Shown: positions 15,789-24,297, counted from the first letter of the stretch. The stretch: 64,000 bases of DNA from Flavobacterium sp. UBA7680 (GCF_002482975.1 NZ_DLHA01000058.1:1-64000); one strand, 5' to 3'. A program made the numbers and translations. Notes: generated by a model from the letters alone, not told the origin.

Positions 15789-16946
15789 TTATTTAGGCTG
15801 ATTTTGATACGTTTCAATTTCAAAAACCAAAGTAGCGTTTGGTGGAATAACTCCTCCGGCACCTTGTGCTCCGTAAGCTAAATTTGCAGGAAGGAAGAAA
15901 ATTGCTTTTTCTCCATCTGTCATCAAATCAAGAGCTTCGATGAAACCAGGAATCATACCGTCTTTTTTACCAACAGTAAAAGGAAAAGCTTTATATCCGC
16001 CTTGAGCGTCTCTGTTTGCATCATATTTTCCGTATGCTTTTGCAACGTCAGTTATACTGCTGTCAAAAAGATTTCCGTCTTCAAAATATCCTGCATAATG
16101 AAAAAAGATATTAGAACCTTCAGCACCTTTTACACCTGTTCCGTTTTTAGTAACTACATATTTTAAACCAGATGCAGTTGTAGTTGCTTTAGCTTTTGTA
16201 GCTGTAAAATAAGCTGCTTTTTCGGCAGCAACTTTTTGAGATTGTGCTTTTAAGATTTCTAATTTTTTAGCCTCTTCTGCTTTATTAGCTTCTTGGTTTT
16301 TTTCATTATCACTAAAAACTTTTACAGCATCAAATTTTTTAGCTGCAGCACCTTTGCGGGTAATTGTAATTTTTGTCATTACATCATTCTGAGCAATTTT
16401 ATTTACAACATCCATTCCAGAAACTACATGACCAAAAATAGTATGTTTTCCGTTTAACCAAGGTGTATCTTTATGTGTGATAAAAAACTGGCTTCCGTTT
16501 GTTGCAGGACCTGAATTAGCCATTGCTAAAACACCGCCTTTTTCAAATTTTAAATCGCTGACAAATTCATCTTTAAAAGCATATCCCGGGCCTCCAGAAC
16601 CATTTCCGTCCGGATCTCCACCCTGAATCATGAAATCGGCAATAACTCGGTGGAATTTTAAACCATCATAAAATGGTTTTCCTTTAAGCTTTTCTACTTT
16701 TACAAAAGGATTTTTTCCTTCTGCTAAAGAAATAAAGTTAGCCACAGTAACTGGAGCTTTTACATATTCTAATGAAAGAACAATGTCTCCTTTTGTTGTT
16801 GAAATTGTAGCAAAAATACCTTCAGCTGGATTTGCCGCAACAGCTGTTTTAGCTGTTTTTGGTTTTGCTTTCGTAGTAGTTTTTTTTGCTTGCGCCTGAA
16901 TGTTTAATACAGCCACACAGAATAAAAATAGAAATTTAAATTTCAT
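15789..16946 (-). CDS. Secreted double-domain peptidyl-prolyl isomerase (cyclophilin + FKBP)
   Basis: Proline isomerase and likely extracytoplasmic folding factor of 385 residues. A signal peptide (MKFKFLFLFCVAVLNIQAQA) precedes a Lys/Thr/Ala-rich linker. A cyclophilin domain follows (about 42-205) with FHRVIADFMIQGGDPDGNG, NGSQFFITHKDTPWLNGKHTIFG. A helical linker (about 210-250) leads to an FKBP domain (about 255-385: HYAGYFEDGNLFDSS, GMIPGFIEALDLMTDGEKAIFFLP, AYGAQGAGGVIPPNATLVFEIE). It is a paralogue of the lipoprotein encoded just upstream. Having no lipobox cysteine, it should be soluble in the periplasm. Confidence 0.93.
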   Translation of the reverse strand: MKFKFLFLFCVAVLNIQAQAKKTTTKAKPKTAKTAVAANPAEGIFATISTTKGDIVLSLEYVKAPVTVANFISLAEGKNPFVKVEKLKGKPFYDGLKFHRVIADFMIQGGDPDGNGSGGPGYAFKDEFVSDLKFEKGGVLAMANSGPATNGSQFFITHKDTPWLNGKHTIFGHVVSGMDVVNKIAQNDVMTKITITRKGAAAKKFDAVKVFSDNEKNQEANKAEEAKKLEILKAQSQKVAAEKAAYFTATKAKATTTASGLKYVVTKNGTGVKGAEGSNIFFHYAGYFEDGNLFDSSITDVAKAYGKYDANRDAQGGYKAFPFTVGKKDGMIPGFIEALDLMTDGEKAIFFLPANLAYGAQGAGGVIPPNATLVFEIETYQNQPK

Positions 16947-17003
16947 TGTGTTTTTTAATTTAAGTCTGTAAAACTAATTATAAGAATTTAATTATAAAAA
17001 TAA

Positions 17004-18077
17004 TTATGGTTTTTCTAATAGTTGAACTTCAAAAATAATATTTGCATTTGGCGGAATAACTCCTCCAGCTCCAGTTGCTCCATAAGCTAAATGAGATGGA
17101 ATAAAAAGTACCGCTTTATCACCAAAAGAAAGTTTTTCGATTCCTTCAATAAATCCAGGAATTAAACCGTCTTTTTTTCCTGCTTGAAAAGGAATTGGCT
17201 GATATCCGTGTTGTTCTGCTCTTGCAGCGTCAAATTTTCCGAAAGTTTTATTAACTTCTTCGATGCTTGAATCAAATAAAGTTCCGTTTTCAAGGAAACC
17301 AGCGTAGTGAATGTAAACCTGAGTCCCAATTGCAGGTTTTTTTCCTGAACCTTTTTCAGTAATAACATATTCTAAACCAGTTGAAGTTTTAGTTGCTTTT
17401 GGTCTTATAGAAGCATAAAAATCAACTTTTTCTTTTTGAGCTCCTGCGTATTTGCTTTGTTCCTTAGCGATATTAGCAAAATAATCGTGGAATACTTTTA
17501 CAGCATCAAATTTCTTAGCTGCTTCACCATTTCTGATAATAGTTACAGCAACGATATTATCTCCCTGAACCACTTTATTAACTACTTCTTGTCCTTTTTC
17601 AACAACGTGTCCAAAAATCGTATGTTTATTGTCTAACCAAGGCGTTTCAACATGAGTAATGAAAAACTGGCTGCTGTTTGTTCCAGGTCCGTTGTTTGCC
17701 ATTGCTAAAACACCGGCTTTGTCGAATTTTAAATCTGAGAATTCATCTTTAAATTTATATCCTGTATCTCCAGAACCAGTTCCTAGCGGATCTCCAGACT
17801 GAATCATGAAATCTTCAATGACTCTGTGGAATTTTAAACCGTCAAAAAATGGTTTGCTTTTTAATTTTTCATCCGTTACAAATTCGTTTTTACCTTCTGC
17901 TAAGGTTACAAAGTTTGCAACAGTTATTGGCGCTTTTTTGTAATCTAATTCAACAATGATGTGTCCTTTATTAGTTTCGATATCAGCATATAAACCATCT
18001 GGTAAATTACTGTGGTCGTCTTTACATGAATACAATGAGCTTACGGCTAATAGTAATAATAAAATACTTTTTTTCAT
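17004..18077 (-). CDS. Lipoprotein double-domain peptidyl-prolyl isomerase (cyclophilin + FKBP)
   Basis: Same two-domain architecture as its downstream neighbour: cyclophilin about 30-190 (FHRVIEDFMIQSGDP, SQFFITHVETPWLDNKHTIFG) and FKBP about 220-357 (IHYAGFLENGTLFDSS, GLIPGFIEGIEKLSFGDKAVLFIP, AYGATGAGGVIPPNA). It has 357 residues. Unlike the neighbour it is a lipoprotein: the signal ends LYSC and the mature protein starts C-K-D-D. K-(D/E)2 directly after the lipid cysteine matches the surface export signal defined in Capnocytophaga, so this copy may be displayed on the outer surface. Gene order DHH-gldI-this-paralogue on one strand indicates an operon. Confidence 0.92.
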   Translation of the reverse strand: MKKSILLLLLAVSSLYSCKDDHSNLPDGLYADIETNKGHIIVELDYKKAPITVANFVTLAEGKNEFVTDEKLKSKPFFDGLKFHRVIEDFMIQSGDPLGTGSGDTGYKFKDEFSDLKFDKAGVLAMANNGPGTNSSQFFITHVETPWLDNKHTIFGHVVEKGQEVVNKVVQGDNIVAVTIIRNGEAAKKFDAVKVFHDYFANIAKEQSKYAGAQKEKVDFYASIRPKATKTSTGLEYVITEKGSGKKPAIGTQVYIHYAGFLENGTLFDSSIEEVNKTFGKFDAARAEQHGYQPIPFQAGKKDGLIPGFIEGIEKLSFGDKAVLFIPSHLAYGATGAGGVIPPNANIIFEVQLLEKP

Positions 18078-18092
18078 TTCTTAAAATGTTTT

Positions 18093-18755
18093 TTATGGGT
18101 TTATTGTATCTTTTTTAGTTGTTGCGGCTGGTTTTACAGCTGCAGGTTTTGGAGTTTTTACTGATGTGGCACCCGTACCCGCAGCAGGAGCAGCAGTAGT
18201 TTGTGCCGGATCCGGAACAAAATTACGAAGCGTAACGGTACAAATTAAGGATTCATTAGGTCCAATTTTTTTGTTGTCTCCGTGGTATCCGTATGCTATA
18301 TGAGATGGAAACAGAAAAGTAACCGTTTCGCCCTTTTTCATGTATTTGATTCCGTCGCGTAATCCCATCATAATATCTTGTTTGTCTACATAATAGGTCT
18401 GCGGACCAAGATCAGATTCTGAATAAATAAGTGTACCGTCAATGTTTTTAACTTCTAAATTGAAGTAAGCGATATCACCTTTTTTTGGAGTGGCAGTTTC
18501 GGTAGTACTTTTTTCATCATAAGAGAACCAATATCCTTTTTTGGTAGCGTAATATTTTACTTTCGGATTGCTTTTGATGATTTTCTTAATGACTTCTTCT
18601 TCGCTTGCCACTAACTTTTTATTTCTGTCAGCCGATTTTTTCATAAAAGTACCCGAAGCTCTCGAAATTGGTCTTCGTGCTTCTTCATGGTGCTTACAGC
18701 CTGCCAATACAACTGCAAAAAGCAGGGAGTAAATGCTAAGTTTTAAGTAGTTCAT
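18093..18755 (-). CDS. gldI: Gliding-motility lipoprotein GldI, FKBP-type PPIase
   Basis: GldI is an FKBP-like lipoprotein needed for gliding and linked to the type IX secretion machinery in Flavobacterium. This 220-residue protein has a lipobox (VLAGC, Cys about 20), then EARRPISRASGTFMKKSADRNKK. One FKBP domain follows (about 85-195) with GDIAYFNLEVKNIDGTLIYSE, MGLRDGIKYMKKGETVTFLFPSHIAYGYHGDNKKIGPNESL. An Ala/Thr/Pro/Lys-rich tail ends the protein. It starts 6 bases after the DHH phosphoesterase gene and is followed at 15 bases by a second PPIase gene. The assignment rests on the N-terminal pattern as well as the domain. Confidence 0.87.
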   Translation of the reverse strand: MNYLKLSIYSLLFAVVLAGCKHHEEARRPISRASGTFMKKSADRNKKLVASEEEVIKKIIKSNPKVKYYATKKGYWFSYDEKSTTETATPKKGDIAYFNLEVKNIDGTLIYSESDLGPQTYYVDKQDIMMGLRDGIKYMKKGETVTFLFPSHIAYGYHGDNKKIGPNESLICTVTLRNFVPDPAQTTAAPAAGTGATSVKTPKPAAVKPAATTKKDTINP

Positions 18756-18761
18756 ATTGGT

Positions 18762-19766
18762 TTATAATTTTAGTTTAGTTACTAAATCTTCAAACTTTTT
18801 AACGGTTTCTTCCATTGTAACATCAGATCTTCCGCCGGCAGCGTTTACGTGGCCTCCGCCGTTAAAGTGGTCGCGCGCAAACTGATTTACATCAAATCCT
18901 CCTTGCGAACGGAAAGAGATTTTAATTATTTTTTCGTCTCTATTTTCGATAAAGATAGCCGTAAAAACAATTCCTTTAATACTTAATCCGTAATTAACAA
19001 TTCCCTCGGTATCGCCTTTTACATAATGAAAAGAATCTAATTCTTCCTGAGTAAGAGTCATGTAAGAAGTTTTGTGCTCTTCGAAAATTTTCATGTTCTG
19101 AAGCGCACGTCCTAATAATTGCAAACGGCTGTACGAACTGTTATCGTATAGTAAAACCGGAATTTGAGTGTTTTCAACTCCTAAATCAATTAATTCTGCA
19201 ATAATTCGGTGTGTGTTTCCTGTAGTTCCCGGAAAACGAAAAGAACCAGAATCAGTTAAAATTCCGGTATAAATACAAGTTGCAATGGTTTTATCAATAT
19301 CTTCTTTTTTGTTTAAGAAGGTAATGAAGTTGTAAATCATTTCACAAGTTGATCCGTATGAAGTATCAGAATACATATAAGCTGCATAATCGTGCGGTTT
19401 TTCATGATGATCGATCATGATAAACGGAGCAGTCAGCTTGGCTAAAGTATGTTCCATTTCGCCCGTGCGGTGAAAAGCATTAAAGTCGAGTGTAAAAATC
19501 AACTCGGCTTCTTCTAATATTTTGGTACAGTTTTCAGTGTCTTTTTCAAAGATTTTTACGGTTTCTGAACCCGGAAGCCAGGCCAAAAAATCAGGAAAAT
19601 CGTTTGGTGCAATCACGGTTGGCTGGTGATTGTTTTTTAATAAAAAATGGTATAAAGCTAGAGTAGAACCCATGGCGTCGCCATCTGGTCCTCTGTGAGG
19701 AATTATTACAATTTTCTTTGGAGCAGCAAGCAATAATTGAATCGCCTGAATATCTTGTATTTTCAT
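18762..19766 (-). CDS. DHH family phosphoesterase, NrnA-like (oligoribonuclease / pAp phosphatase)
   Basis: Cytoplasmic Mn-dependent phosphodiesterase of 334 residues, expected to degrade nanoRNA or 3'-phosphoadenosine phosphate. All family motifs are present: HRGPDGDAMGS, the aspartate in LDFNAFHRTG, the eponymous DHH in MIDHHEKPHDY, the D in GILTDSGSFRFPG, and the C-terminal DHHA1 motif GGGHVNAAGG. First gene of a tight cluster with gldI (6-base gap) and two PPIases. Confidence 0.93.
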   Translation of the reverse strand: MKIQDIQAIQLLLAAPKKIVIIPHRGPDGDAMGSTLALYHFLLKNNHQPTVIAPNDFPDFLAWLPGSETVKIFEKDTENCTKILEEAELIFTLDFNAFHRTGEMEHTLAKLTAPFIMIDHHEKPHDYAAYMYSDTSYGSTCEMIYNFITFLNKKEDIDKTIATCIYTGILTDSGSFRFPGTTGNTHRIIAELIDLGVENTQIPVLLYDNSSYSRLQLLGRALQNMKIFEEHKTSYMTLTQEELDSFHYVKGDTEGIVNYGLSIKGIVFTAIFIENRDEKIIKISFRSQGGFDVNQFARDHFNGGGHVNAAGGRSDVTMEETVKKFEDLVTKLKL

Positions 19767-19857
19767 AGTGTGCGAATTTACATTTTTTTAATGTAATGCT
19801 GAAAATATTTTTGCCTCGGTTTTTTTGTTTTTGGATATATTGTGGGATTTAATTTTT

Positions 19858-20019
19858 GTGTGTAGAATTGGCACACGGATGATACGGATTCGCTTTCGCG
19901 AAAACGCTGATTTTAGCGGATTTTAATCTGTTGGAGATATTCGTTTTTCTGTGTGTAAAATTGGCACACAGATGATACGGATTCGCTTTCGCGAAAACGC
20001 TGATTTAAACGGATTTTTT
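19858..20019. repeat. Two direct copies of a 67-bp hairpin-containing repeat
   Basis: Copies at about 19858-19924 and 19951-20019, offset 93 bases. Both contain ATTGGCACAC, GATGATACGGATTCGC and TTTCGCGAAAACGCTGATTT and differ at only a few positions. TTCGC-TTTC-GCGAA forms a hairpin in each. This accounts for most of the 320-base gap between the DHH and CLC genes. The rest is AT-rich, with TTGGAATTTGGAATTT (from about 20047). Confidence 0.85.
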
Positions 20020-20086
20020 ATTTTTGGAAAGAGAGTTTCGTATTAATTGGAATTTGGAATTTAAAAAATGTAATTTGGAATTTATT

Positions 20087-21343
20087 TTACAAATGTTCCA
20101 ATTCTTTTCCCTTAAATCTTTGGTACAATTTAAATTTTGCCCCTTTTACAATTTGTGATTTGTAAATACCTACAGAACCTGATGAAAAATAAGCAATTGT
20201 ACATCCTATAGCAATAAAAATTCCAGATTCGATGCCAAATAATTCCAGTCCCATAATGGTGCAGGCGATAGGAGTGTGGGTTGCGCCGGAAAAAACGGCA
20301 ACGAAACCAATTCCGGCTAAAAGTGCAATTGGCATTGGGATAAATAAGGATAAAGCACTTCCTAAAGTTGCACCAACGAAGAATAATGGCGTTACTTCTC
20401 CGCCTTTAAAACCTGCGCCCAAAGTAAATCCGGTAAATAAAATTTTAAGAAGAAAATCATACCAATCGCTTTGGTTTGAAAAGGAATCAACAATAACAGG
20501 AACGCCGAGTCCGGAGAATTTGGTAAATCCTAAACCTGCAATGGCGATTGCTAAAATAATTCCGCCAATAACCGGACGAAGCGGCGGATATTTTATGTTT
20601 TTAGAAAATAGAGAACCCCAAAAATGTGTGCTTCGTGAAAATAATAACGCAGCAAAACCAGAAAGAAGACCAACTAATATAGTATAAAATATAGTCCTAA
20701 AACTAAGCTCAGGAACAATTGGAATGCTATAATGGGTATGTTTTATTTCCCAAAATTCTACTGTAAAGTAAGCGGCATAAGCGACTAAAAAGGAAAGTAC
20801 GATACTTTTAAAATTGATTTTACTAAAATACAAAACTTCCAAAGCAAAAATGGCGCCTGCCAAAGGAGTTCCAAAAACAGAAGCAAAACCTGCGCTGATC
20901 CCTAGAATAATTAATATTCTACGCTCAGAATTATCTAATTTGAAAATTTTGGTGAATTGATCCGCAATTGCGCCGCCCATTTGTACGGCTGTGCCTTCGC
21001 GTCCGGCTGAACCTCCGAATAAATGGGTCAATAAAGTTCCTAAAAGAACCAACGGAGCCATTTTAAACGGAATGACTTTTTTAGGTTTTTCGTATTCTTC
21101 AAGCAATAAATTATTGCCTTTTACCACAGATTCTCCCCAATAATAATAACTCGAACCAACTAAAAATCCACCCAAAGGTAACAGCCAGATAATATAGTCA
21201 TGATGAATTCTAAATTGTGTAACCCAATCTAAAGAAACAAGAAAAAACGCAGATGCAGATCCCGAAAATATGCCAATTAAAGCACAAATAATAATCCATT
21301 TAGGAATAGAAAGCAGGATTTGTTTTGGGGATTGGGAAGTCAT
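20087..21343 (-). CDS. CLC family F-/H+ antiporter (CLC-F type)
   Basis: Inner-membrane antiporter of 418 residues. The frame is open 15 codons further, but that part is encoded by a dispersed repeat, so ATG 21343 is the better start. It has the CLC glutamate motif in GSAGREGTAVQMGG (Glu116) and the second motif GFKGGEVTPLFFVGATLG (Glu316-Val-Thr318). In place of the chloride-coordinating GSGIP there is KGNNLLLEE with Asn77, and Tyr394 lies near the end. As I recall, the fluoride-specific CLC of Enterococcus casseliflavus uses Met79, Glu118, Glu318, Thr320 and Tyr396: a constant offset of two, with Asn known from a second CLC-F subclade. Fluoride export is therefore the best call. No fluoride riboswitch is visible upstream. 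Confidence 0.82.
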   Translation of the reverse strand: MTSQSPKQILLSIPKWIIICALIGIFSGSASAFFLVSLDWVTQFRIHHDYIIWLLPLGGFLVGSSYYYWGESVVKGNNLLLEEYEKPKKVIPFKMAPLVLLGTLLTHLFGGSAGREGTAVQMGGAIADQFTKIFKLDNSERRILIILGISAGFASVFGTPLAGAIFALEVLYFSKINFKSIVLSFLVAYAAYFTVEFWEIKHTHYSIPIVPELSFRTIFYTILVGLLSGFAALLFSRSTHFWGSLFSKNIKYPPLRPVIGGIILAIAIAGLGFTKFSGLGVPVIVDSFSNQSDWYDFLLKILFTGFTLGAGFKGGEVTPLFFVGATLGSALSLFIPMPIALLAGIGFVAVFSGATHTPIACTIMGLELFGIESGIFIAIGCTIAYFSSGSVGIYKSQIVKGAKFKLYQRFKGKELEHL

Positions 21344-21363
21344 TAATTGTGTGTGATGTTTTC

Positions 21364-21500
21364 TGCCACGAATTTCACGAATTTTCACGAATTAATATAT
21401 TTTAATTTGAGGCAAACAAAAAGAAATCTCTAAAATCCTTTTAATCTGTGGCAAAACAAAAAAAATAATTAGTGGAAATTCGTGTAATTTGTGGCAAAAA
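21364..21500. repeat. Dispersed inverted repeat of the CACGAATT family, copy 2
   Basis: Left arm 21364-21394 (GCCACGAATTTCACGAATTT...), right arm 21470-21500 (GTGGAAATTCGTGTAATTTG...). The loop holds ATCCTTTTAATCTGTGGCAA (from 21434), an extra motif also present beside the copy at 33613. It lies between ridA and the CLC gene. Confidence 0.85.
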
Positions 21501-21505
21501 AATAT

Positions 21506-21889
21506 TTACTGTACAACAGCTGTAAATTCAATTTCAACTAAATATTCAGGAGCAACTAATTTACTGATTTCATAAAAACCAGTTGTTGGTTTTACATCTT
21601 TAAAAAAAGCAGAATGCGCTCTGGCAACTTCTTCAAAAGTATCAACATTAGTAGTGAAAATACGAGTTCTGATAACGTCTTTGATTCCAACGTTTAAGTC
21701 TTCTAAAACTTTTTCAACACGCTCAATAATATTATAGGTCTGCGCATAAGCATCGTCGGCTTTTACTTTGTCGCCGTCAACAATTGCTACAGTTCCAGAA
21801 ACTTCAACGATATTGCCAATTCTTACAGCGCGGCAGTATCCCATTTTGTCTTCCCACGGCGATCCTGTTAAGATATTTTCTCTTTTCAT
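21506..21889 (-). CDS. RidA/YjgF family protein
   Basis: Small trimer-forming Rid-fold protein of 127 residues. Family features are GSPWEDKMGYCRAVRIGNIVEVSGTVAI, the AQTYNIIERVEKVLEDLNV helix, and the ending PEYLVEIEFTAVV. Classic RidA hydrolyses reactive enamines using a conserved arginine in a (P)xRxxV context. Here the equivalent segment reads KPTTGFYEISKL, so that arginine seems absent and enamine deaminase activity is doubtful. It may belong to another Rid subfamily. Confidence 0.85.
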   Translation of the reverse strand: MKRENILTGSPWEDKMGYCRAVRIGNIVEVSGTVAIVDGDKVKADDAYAQTYNIIERVEKVLEDLNVGIKDVIRTRIFTTNVDTFEEVARAHSAFFKDVKPTTGFYEISKLVAPEYLVEIEFTAVVQ

Positions 21890-22053
21890 TTTATGAGGTT
21901 TTTTGAATTGTTTTGTTTCGTTTTAAAAACAAATTCAGGTTAATTAATGCGTTGCAATTTAGGAAATATGACTCGCAAAAAGAATTATTATGAGTTGAAA
22001 TCATGCTGAAAAACGTTCTTTTTTGTGATATTTCAAAAGAGAGAATTTACAAT

Positions 22054-22359
22054 TTATTCTGCTTGATTTTCTTCGTAAATTCGGAGTTTATTCTGCGTAT
22101 TTGTCAAGTGCTGCTGTAAAGTTTCAATTTTATTCAGCAAATGATAAATGGCATCAATTCCTTCCAAATTAATATTCAGATCATAATGCATGCGAATCAT
22201 TTTTTCTATTGAAGGTAATTGTTCCGGCTGCAGATATTCGTCATTTTCTTCCATAATAATTTCAACTAAACCATAATTATGAAGTTCAGTGATAAACGTA
22301 TTTTCAATTTCGTGATAAATACAAAACTGTTTTATTTGGATTAAGTTCTTGTTACTCAT
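22054..22359 (-). CDS. CbpM-like modulator of the CbpA co-chaperone
   Basis: A 101-residue helical protein whose gene overlaps the 3' end of the cbpA-like gene by 8 bases. The order and overlap are those of cbpA-cbpM. The sequence (IQIKQFCIYHEIENTFITELHNYGLVEI, then LPSIEKMIRMHYDLNINLEGIDAIYHLLNKIETLQ) fits the CbpM/MerR-helix-like family, which inhibits or tunes the J-domain partner. It ends in a coiled-coil-like segment. Confidence 0.82.
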   Translation of the reverse strand: MSNKNLIQIKQFCIYHEIENTFITELHNYGLVEIIMEENDEYLQPEQLPSIEKMIRMHYDLNINLEGIDAIYHLLNKIETLQQHLTNTQNKLRIYEENQAE

Positions 22360-23269
22360 GATTTCTAAGTTTAGATAATTCTGTAAACAATTCTTTTTCT
22401 TTTTCAGATAATTGGGTTGGAACTTTTAAGTTATACGTCACATATAAATCTCCAAATTGATTATCCTTTTTATAAACAGGAAAACCTTTTCCTTTTAATT
22501 TGACCTTTGTTCCAGTTTGAGTTTCGGAAGGAACTTTAATTTTTACTTTTCCGTCAAAAGTTTTAATATTAATTTCTCCGCCTAAAACTGCGGTATAAAG
22601 ATCCAGATCAACATTAGAATACAAATTGTTTCCTTCTCTTTTAAAATCAGAATTGTTTTCAATATTAAAAGTAATATACAAATCACCGTTTGGCCCGCCG
22701 TTTACACCTGCGCCGCCATGTCCGGGAATTTTAATAACCTGACCATTTTCGACTCCGGCCGGAATTGTAATTCGGATATTTTTACCATTTACGGTCAAAC
22801 TTTGTTTGTGTGTAGTATAAGCAGAAGCCAAATCTAATTGCAGTTCGGCATTAAAATCCTGTCCTCTATATTTAGACTGACTTCGGCTGCTTCGTCCTGA
22901 ACCGTACATAGAATTAAAGAAATCTGAGAAATCACTTCCCGAAAAATCACCTCCGTCAAAACCAGAAAAATCTTGATTACCTTGCTGTTGTCTAGAATAT
23001 TGCTGTTGATTCGGATCGTAGCCTGCTTTTTCAAATTCATCAGCATGTTTCCAGTCTTTTCCGTATTTATCGTATTTTTTACGATTTTCCGGATTGCTTA
23101 AAACTTCGTTTGCTTCGTTGATTTCTTTGAATTTTTTCTCTGCTTCTTTATCATTCGGATTCAAGTCTGGATGATATTTTCTGGCCAGTTTTCGATATGC
23201 TTTTTTAATCTCGGCTTCAGTTGCCGATTTTGTAACATCTAAGGTTTTATAATAATCGATATAATCCAT
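22352..23269 (-). CDS. cbpA: CbpA-like J-domain co-chaperone (DnaJ without zinc finger)
   Basis: Class B J-protein of 305 residues that stimulates DnaK. J domain at about 3-68 with the HPD tripeptide in KLARKYHPDLNPND. A Gly/Ser/Asp/Phe-rich segment follows (about 88-130, GGDFSGSDFSDFFNSMYG), then two C-terminal beta substrate-binding domains (ITIPAGVENGQVIKIPGHGG, GGEINIKTFDGKVKIKVP, GTKVKLKGKGFP). No CxxCxGxG zinc repeats. Overlaps the cbpM-like gene, so the two are translated together. Confidence 0.92.
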   Translation of the reverse strand: MDYIDYYKTLDVTKSATEAEIKKAYRKLARKYHPDLNPNDKEAEKKFKEINEANEVLSNPENRKKYDKYGKDWKHADEFEKAGYDPNQQQYSRQQQGNQDFSGFDGGDFSGSDFSDFFNSMYGSGRSSRSQSKYRGQDFNAELQLDLASAYTTHKQSLTVNGKNIRITIPAGVENGQVIKIPGHGGAGVNGGPNGDLYITFNIENNSDFKREGNNLYSNVDLDLYTAVLGGEINIKTFDGKVKIKVPSETQTGTKVKLKGKGFPVYKKDNQFGDLYVTYNLKVPTQLSEKEKELFTELSKLRNHE

Positions 23270-23574
23270 CTTTTTGAATTTTAAGATAAAATAAATTGAG
23301 ATATTGAAGTTAAGAATAAGTTGTTAACTATCAAAGTGATGTGTAGGTTTAAAGAAAAAATTAACGCATGTTTTGGAATTTGGAATTTCCAAATTGGAAT
23401 TTATTTTTATTTAGAAAGACAATAATTGGCAGGTTTTTTGATTTCAGAAAATAAGCCTAATATATTGTTATAATACTCTTAAAGTTGTCGCACCAAACTT
23501 ATTTATTCTATTTTTGTGATGCTAGACTTGAGTTCTATAAAAAATTATAAAGCCGATTCGATAACCACTTTTCA
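23270..23574. other. Intergenic region between cbpA and a secreted protein gene
   Basis: 305 bases between divergent genes. It holds a TTGGAATTT-type repeat fragment (about 23372-23402, like that near 20047) and a well-formed promoter for the plus-strand gene. Nothing else recognised. Confidence 0.6.
23485..23516 (+). promoter_or_regulatory. Promoter of the 238-aa secreted protein gene
   Basis: TTG at 23485-23487, a 21-base spacer, then TATTTTTG at 23509-23516. Both Bacteroidota elements are present at the correct spacing. Start expected near 23523. Confidence 0.7.
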
Positions 23575-24291
23575 ATGAAGCATATTTTATTTTTCATACT
23601 GTTTTTTGCTGCTGTAACTGTTTCAGCACAAACTGAATTTGGAACCAAATTCAAGCCTATTCCGGCACCTAAATTTAGCGCAAAGAAAAAGACACCAATT
23701 CCGCAAGTAAAAGATCCACAAGCAGAAACGACAGATATACCAAGTATTAAAACACCAAATGTTTTTGATAATACAAGTATAACTCCAAAATCGCAGCTTC
23801 AAGTTGGTGCAGAAAAAAGTAATTTTTCAATGGCTCCAAAAAATGATTTTGCTAATCCAGGCGATCAATATGTTCCTAAAATGGAAAAAGATTTGGATAA
23901 AGCATTAAAAGATGTTGGATTAAAAGAGGACAGAGGAATATTAGTCAGAAAAAATATTGATTTTGGAGAATTTACTACAAAATCAGAATATTTTGTAGTT
24001 AGGTATAGAGACTTTATAGTTGTGGATGGCGATATGGTTAAAGTTTCTCAAAATTTTAAAGTTATTCAAGGCGGTTTAGAAATGGGAGGCTCTTTTAGAG
24101 AGTTTAGAATAACACTACCATTAGGAATAAATAGAATTGAATTTGAAGCTTTGAATACAGGTACTTCAGGAGGAAATACAGCTGAATTTCAAATTTTTGA
24201 TTCTGAAGGGAAATTAATAGATAGATACTTTTGGGATAATTTAGATGCGGGATATAAAGGAACCCTCACTGTTGTAAGAGTTGCAAAATAA
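23575..24291 (+). CDS. Secreted hypothetical protein, 238 aa
   Basis: Exported protein: a signal peptide (MKHILFFILFFAAVTVSAQ) is followed by a proline- and lysine-rich, poorly structured half (about 20-115). A beta-rich C-terminal half (about 120-238) carries FRITLPLGINRIEFEALNTGTSGGNTAEFQIFD and ends YKGTLTVVRVAK. The second half looks like a ligand- or cell-surface-binding beta sandwich, but I do not recognise the family. It has its own promoter, and transcription probably ends at the GCTAAGGTTCT hairpin just past the stop. Confidence 0.75.
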   Translation: MKHILFFILFFAAVTVSAQTEFGTKFKPIPAPKFSAKKKTPIPQVKDPQAETTDIPSIKTPNVFDNTSITPKSQLQVGAEKSNFSMAPKNDFANPGDQYVPKMEKDLDKALKDVGLKEDRGILVRKNIDFGEFTTKSEYFVVRYRDFIVVDGDMVKVSQNFKVIQGGLEMGGSFREFRITLPLGINRIEFEALNTGTSGGNTAEFQIFDSEGKLIDRYFWDNLDAGYKGTLTVVRVAK

Positions 24292-24297
24292 ATCTAT

